Shown here: piece by piece, positions 58,117-64,000 of the stretch
Layout: each line of letters begins with the position of its first letter
How positions within the stretch are numbered: position 1 is the stretch's first letter
Source: Actinospineispora acaciae DSM 45401
GTDB lineage: Bacteria > Actinomycetota > Actinomycetes > Mycobacteriales > Pseudonocardiaceae
Direction: 5' to 3'
DNA length: 64,000 bases
Assembly (NCBI RefSeq): GCF_000620785.1
Contig: NZ_JIAI01000006.1
Coordinates: 1 to 64,000 of the forward strand
The notes under the pieces: generated by a model
Told to the model about the DNA's origin: nothing
Database searches by the model: none
Seen by the model: the letters and a program-made list of their open reading frames with translations, nothing else
Position numbers and translations under genes: made by a program

Positions 58117-58974
58117 TCAGAGGGTGGGCGGGCCTTGTTCGACGCGGCGCAGTATGGGCGCGAGCCTGTCGATGTCGTCGGTGCCCTGGAGGTGCCGCTC
58201 GTCCCACCAGGTGACGCCCGCGTCGACCAGCGGGCCGATCAGGTCGCGCGCCTTGGCGGCGTCGGGCGGGCTGGCGGCGCCGAGCACGATCTCGAACGGG
58301 CCGTCGCGGTCGGCGCGCTGCCGGCGCAGGAAGGCGACCAGGTCGCGGACCTGGTCGAGCGGCGGCGCGTGGCCGTGCCTGGCGTCGGTGAACAGCGGGA
58401 CGGCGCCGTCCCACCGGGCGGCCCGGCGCATCGGCGCGCGGCGCGGCCAGTAGCCGGCGACCCAGACCGGCGGTCGGGGGCGCTGCACCGTGGCCGGCAG
58501 CAGGGTCACGTCCCGGACCTCGTAGTTCGGCCCGTGATGGTTCACCGGCTCGCCCGACCAGAACCGCCGCAGCAGGTCAAGGCCCTCGTCCATCCGCCCG
58601 GCCAGCACGACCGGGTCGGTCGGCTCGCCGAAGCTGCCGTACTCGTCCTCGAGCGGCCCGCCGAGGCCCGCGCCGAAGATCACCCGCCCGCCGCTGACCG
58701 CGTCCAGCGTGGCCACCTGCCGCGCGAGCTGCTGCGGCCGCCGCCGGGCCACCGGGGTGACCAGCGTCCCCAACCGGATCCGGGAGGTCGCCAGCGCCGC
58801 GGCGGTGAGCAGCATCCACGGGTCCCCGAACGGCCGAGGGTGGCGCCGGTGCACGACGTGGTCCCAGACGAACAGCGCGTCCCACCCCGCCGCCTCGGCG
58901 GCCCGGGCCAGCTCGGCCACCGTCCTGGGATCGGAGAAGTCCCCGAAGTTGGGAACGTTGATCGAGAAGCGCAC
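58117..58974 (-). CDS. LLM-class flavin-dependent oxidoreductase
   Basis: 285 residues from GTG 58974. Luciferase-like barrel motifs: A-R-A-A-E-A-A-G-W-D-A-L-F-V-W-D-H, A-T-S-R-I-R-L-G-T-L-V-T-P, G-R-V-I-F-G-A-G-L-G and W-V-A-G-Y. Uses FMN or F420; either is plausible in an actinomycete. It follows the FAD monooxygenase gene by 8 bp, so the two form a small redox operon. Confidence 0.92.
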   Translation of the reverse strand: MRFSINVPNFGDFSDPRTVAELARAAEAAGWDALFVWDHVVHRRHPRPFGDPWMLLTAAALATSRIRLGTLVTPVARRRPQQLARQVATLDAVSGGRVIFGAGLGGPLEDEYGSFGEPTDPVVLAGRMDEGLDLLRRFWSGEPVNHHGPNYEVRDVTLLPATVQRPRPPVWVAGYWPRRAPMRRAARWDGAVPLFTDARHGHAPPLDQVRDLVAFLRRQRADRDGPFEIVLGAASPPDAAKARDLIGPLVDAGVTWWDERHLQGTDDIDRLAPILRRVEQGPPTL

Positions 58975-58982
58975 GCCGCCGA

Positions 58983-60086
58983 TTATCCCGGTAAAGAAGG
59001 GGCCGGCCAGCGCGACCAGCGCGCGATGGACCGCAGCATGAGCGAGGCCGGCAACAGCCGGGTGGCGGTGTCGCGCACGGCGGTCACGGCCGGATGCCCG
59101 ATCGACATCAGCCGGGACAGCCGGGCGGCCTCGCCGGCCACCGCGGCGGTGCGCGGGCGGCGTTCGCGGTCGTAGCGGGCCAGCGCGGCGGGCACATCGT
59201 CGCCGGTGTCGGCGAGCGCGGCGGCCAGGGTCAGGGCGTCCTCGATCGCCATGCCGCCGCCCTGGCCGAGGTTCGGCGGCATGGCGTGCGCGGCGTCGCC
59301 GAGCAGCGCGACCCGGCCGGCGACGTACGAGGCGGGCAGCGTGGCGAGGTGACGGATGTCCAGGTGCAGGACGGTCTCGGTGGTGGCGATGAGCTCGGGG
59401 ATCGGCTCGTGCCAGTCGCCGAAGTGCTCGGCCACGAACGCGCGCTCGTCGTCGTGGGTCTCGCCGGGCGGCGCGGGCATGGCGGCGAACCAGTACACCC
59501 GCTCGCGCCCGAGCGGCACGATGCCGAACTCCCTGGCGCCGGCCCAGCTGTTCGACCACCCCGGCACGCCGGAGCGCGGCACCGGCGCGATGCCCCGCCA
59601 GGTGGTGGTGCCGTTGGCGACCGGCGCGGGCAGCTCGGGGAACAGCCGGGCGCGCAGCGCGCTGTCGATCCCGTCGGCGGCCACGACCAGGTCCGCCTCG
59701 GGGACCTCGGTCACGGTGGTGCCGAGTCGGATCGCGCCGGCGGGTACGGCGTCGAACAGGGCGTCGAGCAGGGCACCGTGCAGCCGCGCGCGGGACACGG
59801 CGGTCAGCGGGCCGCCGGCCAGCCGCTCCAGCTCCGACCAGCGCCACCGGGCCAGCCACCGGCCGGACCGGGTGCGGACCCCGCCGACTCCCGCGCCGTC
59901 CGCGTCCAGCTCCACCCCGAGCGCGCGCAGCGCCCGCAGCGCGTTCGGCCACAGCGTGATCCCGGCGCCCACCGGCGCGAACTCCTCGGCCCGCTCCAGC
60001 ACCCGCACCCGCCACCCGGCCCGGTGCAGCCCGATCGCGGCGCTGAGCCCGCCGATCCCGGCACCGACGATCACGACGCTCGGCAT
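58983..60086 (-). CDS. FAD-dependent monooxygenase (aromatic hydroxylase type)
   Basis: 367 residues. Dinucleotide motif G-A-G-I-G-G-L at the N-terminus, the D-G motif V-V-A-A-D-G-I-D-S and the FAD-binding G-D-A-A-H-A-M-P-P-N-L-G-Q-G-G-G-M-A-I-E-D-A are all intact, as in class A hydroxylases such as salicylate hydroxylase. Substrate unknown. Confidence 0.95.
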   Translation of the reverse strand: MPSVVIVGAGIGGLSAAIGLHRAGWRVRVLERAEEFAPVGAGITLWPNALRALRALGVELDADGAGVGGVRTRSGRWLARWRWSELERLAGGPLTAVSRARLHGALLDALFDAVPAGAIRLGTTVTEVPEADLVVAADGIDSALRARLFPELPAPVANGTTTWRGIAPVPRSGVPGWSNSWAGAREFGIVPLGRERVYWFAAMPAPPGETHDDERAFVAEHFGDWHEPIPELIATTETVLHLDIRHLATLPASYVAGRVALLGDAAHAMPPNLGQGGGMAIEDALTLAAALADTGDDVPAALARYDRERRPRTAAVAGEAARLSRLMSIGHPAVTAVRDTATRLLPASLMLRSIARWSRWPAPSLPG

Positions 60087-60155
60087 GACCCGATCATGCC
60101 AGCGACTGTTCTGCGGCGGCCGGTTCGTTCAGTACGCTCGCCTCACAACGTGCCG

Positions 60156-60231
60156 TGTGGGGAGGTGAGCCGCGTGCCTACCCGTCGTTGAGGCAGCAGC
60201 ATCCCTCCGTCCGGTCGGGCGGATCCCCACA
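60156..60231 (+). promoter_or_regulatory. Candidate structured RNA leader (three-way junction)
   Basis: TGTGGGGA (60156-60163) pairs with TCCCCACA (60224-60231), enclosing TGCCT/AGGCA (60175-60179 with 60091+: 60191-60195) and CCGTCC/GGGCGG (60207-60212 with 60217-60222, loop GGTC). A -10-like TACGCT (60132-60137) would start the transcript near 60144, giving a leader of about 160 nt before the GTG at 60306. The leader also holds a 9-codon frame, GTG 60165 to TGA 60191. Riboswitch or attenuator function is inference; chance pairing in GC-rich DNA is possible. Confidence 0.35.
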
Positions 60232-60305
60232 TGGCCGTCGGCGTCCCCTCGGGTTGACGCACCCCTTCGGCGCGGCGGCCGACACGCACGATGAGGAGAC
60301 CTTTC

Positions 60306-61448
60306 GTGAGTTCAGCCGCAACAACCGCCGAGCCCCTGCACGCCGTGATCAGCGAGGTGATCGCGCCGGCCGCCGCCGAGGTGGACAGGGACGGTTCGTT
60401 TCCGCGCGCCGGCATCGACGCGCTCGCCAAGGCCGGGATCCTGGGCGCCACCAGCGCGCCCGAGCTGGGCGGGGGCGGGGGAGGCGTCGCCGAGGTGGCC
60501 ATGATCGTGGAGCGGCTCGCCGGTGCGTGCTCGTCCACGGCGATGGTCGTGTTGATGCACTTCTCGGCGGTGTCGGTGCTGGAGGCGCACGGCCCGCGCG
60601 AGGTGCGCGAGGCGATCGCCCGGGGCGAGCACCTGAGCACGCTGGCCTTCTCCGAGGCCGGCTCGCGCGCCCACTTCTGGGCTCCGACCAGCACCGCCGC
60701 CGTGGCACCTGATGGGGTGCGGCTGGACGCCCGCAAGAGCTGGATCACCTCGGCCGGCGAGGCGGACAGCTACGTCTGGTCCAGCCGGCCGCTGGCCGAG
60801 CCGGGGCCGATGACGCTGTGGCTGGTGCCGGCGGACGCGGCGGGGTTGAGCGCGCCGGGCGCGTTCGACGGGCTGGGGCTGCGGGGCAACGCGTCGCGGC
60901 CGGTCACCGCGGCCGGCGTGGTGGTGCCGGCCGGCGCGATGCTCGGCGCGGACGGCTCCGGGCTGGACATCGCGCTGTCGATGGCGTTGCCGACGTTCCT
61001 GGTGGGCAGCGCCGCGTTCTCCGTCGGCCTGGCGCAGGCGCTGCTCGACGAGGCCGCCGCGCACCTGACCGCGACCCGGCTGGAGCACCTGGACGCCACG
61101 CTGGCCGAGCAGCCGGCCACCCGCGCCGAGTACGCCGCGCTGCTGACCAGGGCGGCGGAGGCGCGCGCGTTCCTGGCCGACACCCTCGCGGCGCTGGCCG
61201 CCGGGCGGGAGGACGCGATGCTGCGGGTGCTTCAGGTCAAGGCGGTCGCGGGCGAGGCCGCCGCCGAGGTCGCGGACGGGGTGATGCGGGTCTGCGGCGG
61301 CGCGGCGTTCCGCAAGGAGCTGGGCGTGGAGCGGCGGTTCCGCGACGCGCTGGCCGCCAGGGTGATGGCCCCGACCACCCAGGCGCTGCGGGACTTCGTG
61401 GGCCGCGCCGCGCTGGGCCAGCCGCTGCTGGACGGGGCGGGTGCCTGA
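60306..61448 (+). CDS. Acyl-CoA dehydrogenase-like flavoprotein (SfnB/DszC-like)
   Basis: 380 residues from GTG 60306, with GAGGAG 7 nt upstream. The ACAD layout is visible: N-terminal helices, L-A-F-S-E-A-G-S, the mid beta-domain A-R-K-S-W-I-T-S-A-G-E-A and a C-terminal helical domain with R-V-C-G-G-A-A-F-R. The catalytic Glu region is not that of a true dehydrogenase (the end R-V-M-A-P-T-T-Q-A-L), so a flavin monooxygenase role as in SfnB/DszC/isobutylamine hydroxylase relatives is plausible. Stop overlaps the next ATG (TGATG). Confidence 0.87.
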   Translation: MSSAATTAEPLHAVISEVIAPAAAEVDRDGSFPRAGIDALAKAGILGATSAPELGGGGGGVAEVAMIVERLAGACSSTAMVVLMHFSAVSVLEAHGPREVREAIARGEHLSTLAFSEAGSRAHFWAPTSTAAVAPDGVRLDARKSWITSAGEADSYVWSSRPLAEPGPMTLWLVPADAAGLSAPGAFDGLGLRGNASRPVTAAGVVVPAGAMLGADGSGLDIALSMALPTFLVGSAAFSVGLAQALLDEAAAHLTATRLEHLDATLAEQPATRAEYAALLTRAAEARAFLADTLAALAAGREDAMLRVLQVKAVAGEAAAEVADGVMRVCGGAAFRKELGVERRFRDALAARVMAPTTQALRDFVGRAALGQPLLDGAGA

Positions 61449-62284
61449 TGCCCGAGACGCTGCTGATGGGCGCGGTGGCCTACGACCCCAAGGTGGTGAC
61501 CATCTGGGAGGGCTTCCGCCGCTGGCTGGCCGGCAACGGGCTGGCGTTCGACTTCGTGCTGTACTCGCACTACGAACGGCAGGTCGACGACCTGGTCGAC
61601 GGCCGCATCCACGCCGCCTGGAACTCCCCGCTGGCCGCGCTGCGCGCCGAACGCCTCGCTCGCGCGCGGGGACGGTCGGTGACCGCGGCGCTCATGCGCG
61701 ACACCGACCGGGACCTGACCTCGGTCGTGGTGGTCCGGGAGGACTCCGAGATCACGTCCGTCGCGGACCTCGAGGGCGCCACGGTGGCGGTCGGGGCGGT
61801 GGACTCGCCGCAGGCCACGCTGATCCCGTTGGCGCACCTGCGCTCGGTCGGCGTCCGGGACATCACCGTGCGCCGGTTCGACGTGGGCGTGGGGCTGCAC
61901 GGCGACCACATCGGCGGCGAACGCGACGCCGCGCGAGCGCTCGCCGCCGGCCGGGTCGACGCCGCCTGCATGATCGACGGCAACCACCTGCTGTTCACCA
62001 AGGAGGGCACGCTCCCGGCCGGCACCCGGATCGTGGCCCAGACCCCGCCGTACGACCACTGCACGATGACGCTGGCCGACAACGCACCGTCGGAAAGGTT
62101 CGTCGAGCTGCTGCTGGCGATGTCCTACGAGGACCCGGAGGTGCGGCCGCTGCTGGACCTGGAGGGCCTGCGGGTCTGGCGGGAGGGCCGGACCAGCGGG
62201 TACGGCCAGCTCGCCGACGCGGTGGACCAGGTCGGGTTCTACGACGCCGAGGGCCGGGTGACGGCGGCGGAGTACGCGCCCTGA
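61448..62284 (+). CDS. PhnD/NMT1-like binding-protein fold without signal peptide
   Basis: 278 residues beginning M-P-E-T-L-L-M-G-A-V-A-Y-D-P-K, with no signal peptide or lipobox. The type II binding fold is clear: D-D-L-V-D-G-R-I-H-A-A-W-N-S-P, S-V-A-D-L-E-G-A-T-V-A-V-G, P-Q-A-T-L-I-P-L and R-V-D-A-A-C-M-I-D-G-N. It is expected to remain in the cytoplasm and no ABC permease or ATPase is nearby, so it is likely an enzyme, carrier or sensor instead of a transporter subunit. TGATG overlaps link it to both neighbours. Confidence 0.85.
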   Translation: MPETLLMGAVAYDPKVVTIWEGFRRWLAGNGLAFDFVLYSHYERQVDDLVDGRIHAAWNSPLAALRAERLARARGRSVTAALMRDTDRDLTSVVVVREDSEITSVADLEGATVAVGAVDSPQATLIPLAHLRSVGVRDITVRRFDVGVGLHGDHIGGERDAARALAAGRVDAACMIDGNHLLFTKEGTLPAGTRIVAQTPPYDHCTMTLADNAPSERFVELLLAMSYEDPEVRPLLDLEGLRVWREGRTSGYGQLADAVDQVGFYDAEGRVTAAEYAP

Positions 62285-63471
62285 TGACGCCCCGGCTGGA
62301 CCTGGAGGCGCTGGCGTTCACCTCCGGCGCGCACCTGCTGGTGGACCGGGCGCTGCGCGGGCTCCCACCGGGGGCGCGGCTGCGGGTGGTCGGGGCGGAC
62401 CCGGCGCTGGGCGTGCACCTGCGCGCCTGGTGCCGGGCTCGCGGCCACGGCTTCGCCGAGCACCCCGACGGCGGGTACACGCTCACCCGAGGGCGGGCCG
62501 ACCTGCAGCGCTGGGCCGGTGCCGAGCGCGCCGGGCGGCCCGACCCGGACGGACTGGTCCGCCGGCCGCCCGCGCACTGGGGGCTGGCCGCCCGCGGCGC
62601 GCTGGTGGAGGCGGGCGGGCCGGCGGTGGCGTCGTTCGACCTGGACGACCGCGACGTGGTCTGGGCCGACCTGGCGCCCCGGCTGTACGCGCACGCCGCC
62701 GCCGCGCAGTGGGACCCGGCCACCGCCGTGGACTGGTCCGCCGGCACGAAGCTGCCCGCCGAGATCGAGGCGGCGGTGGTGCAGGTGATGACCTACCTGG
62801 TGGAGAACGAGCAGGCCGCGCTGGTCATCCCGGCGCGGCTGCTCGCCAGGGTGCACCCGCACTTCCGGGAGGTGCAGCAGCTGCTCGCGGTGCAGGCCGC
62901 CGACGAGGCCCGCCACGTGGAGGTGTTCACCCGCCGCGCGCTGCTGCACGGCGGCGAGATGGGCACCTCCTCGGCGGGCGGGCGGGCGTCGCTGACCACG
63001 CTGCTGGCCGAGCCGGACTTCTCGCTGGCCTCGTTCCTGCTCTCGGTGCTCGGGGAGGGCAGCTTCCTGGCCCTGCTCGCCTTCCTCGACCAGCACGCCC
63101 CCGACCCGGTCACCCGCCAGGTCACCAGGCTCGCGCGCGTCGACGAGGCCCGGCACGTGGCGTTCGGCGTCGCCCACCTGGAACACCAGGCCGCGCTCGA
63201 CCCCACCCTGCGCGGCAAGCTGCGCGCCGCGATCGAACGCCGGCACGACGCGCTGGTCGACACCGCCGGCCTGAACGCCGACGTGTTCGACGCGCTGGTC
63301 GTCCTCGCGGCCGGCGAGTGGACCCCGGCCGCGATCGCGCGCGGTCACCGAGCCGTGGCGGAGCTGCACCGCGCGATGGACGACGGCCGCCGCCAGCGGC
63401 TGGCCAGGCTGGGCTTCCCGCCCGACGAGGCGGCCGAGCTGTCCGCCCTGCACACCCGCAACTTCATGTGA
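62284..63471 (+). CDS. TusA-like domain fused to ferritin-like diiron domain
   Basis: 395 residues. Residues 4-58 follow the TusA/SirA fold (L-D-L-E-A-L-A, L-P-P-G-A-R-L-R-V-V-G-A-D-P, L-R-A-W-C-R-A-R-G-H) but the C-P-x-P cysteine position is F-T. From about 155 a four-helix ferritin-like domain has two complete diiron E-x-x-H motifs, E208-A-R-H211 and E288-A-R-H291, plus Glu candidates at 174/176 and 258. An oxygen-activating diiron oxidase or oxygenase is inferred. Third gene of the overlapping operon. Confidence 0.82.
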   Translation: MTPRLDLEALAFTSGAHLLVDRALRGLPPGARLRVVGADPALGVHLRAWCRARGHGFAEHPDGGYTLTRGRADLQRWAGAERAGRPDPDGLVRRPPAHWGLAARGALVEAGGPAVASFDLDDRDVVWADLAPRLYAHAAAAQWDPATAVDWSAGTKLPAEIEAAVVQVMTYLVENEQAALVIPARLLARVHPHFREVQQLLAVQAADEARHVEVFTRRALLHGGEMGTSSAGGRASLTTLLAEPDFSLASFLLSVLGEGSFLALLAFLDQHAPDPVTRQVTRLARVDEARHVAFGVAHLEHQAALDPTLRGKLRAAIERRHDALVDTAGLNADVFDALVVLAAGEWTPAAIARGHRAVAELHRAMDDGRRQRLARLGFPPDEAAELSALHTRNFM

Positions 63472-63533
63472 CGCCGCGGGTGGCGAGGGGGCGGACGCGA
63501 TGCCCGCCCCCTCGCCGTGTGGTGGGAGCGAGT

Positions 63534-64000
63534 TCAGGCGCTCCCGGGGACGGTCAGGGTGCCGGCCCGCGCGGCGGTGAACCGGTCGGCGGCGTCGGCC
63601 CAGTTCACCACGTTCCACCATGCCTTCACATAGTCCGGCTTGACGTTGCGGTACTGCAGGTAGAAAGCGTGCTCCCACATGTCCAGGAGCACCAGCGGAA
63701 CCTGGCCGGCGGGCAGGTTGGCCTGCTGGTCGTACAGCTGGTGGATCAGCAGCCGCCGGCCGAGCACGTCCCACCCGAGGATCGCCCAGCCCGAGCCCTG
63801 GATCGTGGTCGCGGCGGCGGTGAAATGCGCCCGGAAACCGTCGAACGAGCCGAACGCGTCGTCGATGGCGGCGGCCAGCTCGCCGGTCGGCTTGTCACCG
63901 CCGTCCGGGGACAGGTTGTTCCAGAACAAAGAGTGGTTGACGTGCCCGCCGAGGTTGAACGCCAGCGTCTTCTCCAGCCCCACGATCGAGCCGAACGAAC
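63534..64000 (-). CDS. sodA: Superoxide dismutase (Fe/Mn), N-terminus beyond window
   Basis: The frame is open to the window edge (S-F-G-S-I-V-G-L-E-K-T-L-A-F-N-L) and lacks a start codon, so about 50 N-terminal residues are missing. Visible ligands: His in H-V-N-H-S-L-F-W, Asp and His in D-M-W-E-H-A-F-Y. N-W-A-D-A and Y-V-K-A-W-W match the family end. Mn versus Fe cannot be decided confidently. Cytoplasmic conversion of superoxide to peroxide. Confidence 0.95.
   Translation of the reverse strand, partial: SFGSIVGLEKTLAFNLGGHVNHSLFWNNLSPDGGDKPTGELAAAIDDAFGSFDGFRAHFTAAATTIQGSGWAILGWDVLGRRLLIHQLYDQQANLPAGQVPLVLLDMWEHAFYLQYRNVKPDYVKAWWNVVNWADAADRFTAARAGTLTVPGSA

Noticed and set aside
61448..62284. 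Calling the PhnD-like protein an ABC transporter subunit
   Set aside because: No signal peptide or lipobox, and no permease or ATPase gene nearby.
1..64000. CRISPR arrays, rRNA genes and prophage genes
   Set aside because: No regularly spaced repeats, rRNA sequence, integrase, terminase or capsid genes were seen anywhere in the window.

Overview
The window is very GC-rich, with GTG/TTG starts, many 1-4 bp stop/start overlaps (GTGA, ATGA, TGATG), -10 boxes of the TANNNT type and several apparently leaderless genes. This fits a filamentous actinomycete chromosome (Actinomycetota, perhaps Pseudonocardiales-like; the genus cannot be fixed from sequence alone). No rRNA, CRISPR array or prophage is visible. 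The left edge carries the tail of a transposase and the right edge an incomplete superoxide dismutase.

Layout. 1-9.4 kb: transposase fragment, cupin with a well-formed promoter, M13 metallopeptidase lipoprotein, TetR with tandem operator repeats, a three-gene molybdopterin oxidoreductase operon, an alpha/beta hydrolase, and an XRE/TPR regulator divergent from two tiny coupled genes. 9.4-11 kb: an unrecognised protein divergent from a VapBC-type toxin-antitoxin pair. 11-19.8 kb: a sugar locus. An M42 peptidase/BtpA pair (SgcX/SgcQ-like) and a complete ABC importer are read leftward. A DeoR repressor and an FGGY kinase are read rightward from a shared operator region. 19.8-23.7 kb: small single genes (AKR, VOC, DUF3224, DUF3159/TetR pair).

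23.7-30.8 kb is an accessory-looking island: Crp-like regulator, nucleotide-cyclase-homology protein, STAND-like NTPase, SPFH-like protein and DUF4407 membrane protein, all leftward. The cyclase-like protein (C-terminus) and the NTPase (N-terminus) share a short Gly/Asn motif resembling amyloid signalling motifs. I consider this the best candidate for an undescribed system. A 223-bp MITE-like element with terminal inverted repeats closes the island.

30.75-46 kb is a large catabolic regulon. An NDP-forming acyl-CoA synthetase, acyl-CoA dehydrogenase, two MmgE/PrpD proteins and HyuA/HyuB are divergent from a GntR regulator, an NMT1-type ABC importer, an MHS-family permease and an ester-cyclase-like protein. 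46-53.7 kb: a second copy of the 'XRE/TPR regulator divergent from tiny RWR protein' module, a truncated gene, and a second sugar ABC importer under an IclR regulator.

53.7-54.75 kb: a compact transcription unit (promoter, 38-codon ORF, strong terminator), then an array of six tightly packed tRNA genes (Arg-ACG, Pro-TGG, Glu-CTC, Leu-CAG, Ile-GAT, Lys-CTT) with several non-canonical features. 54.8-60.1 kb: TetR/SDR, cupin, AraC, DHFR-like, LLM flavin oxidoreductase and FAD monooxygenase genes. 60.1-63.5 kb: a structured leader followed by an unusual overlapping three-gene operon: an SfnB/DszC-like acyl-CoA dehydrogenase homologue, a signal-less PhnD-like binding protein, and a TusA-like/ferritin-like diiron fusion.
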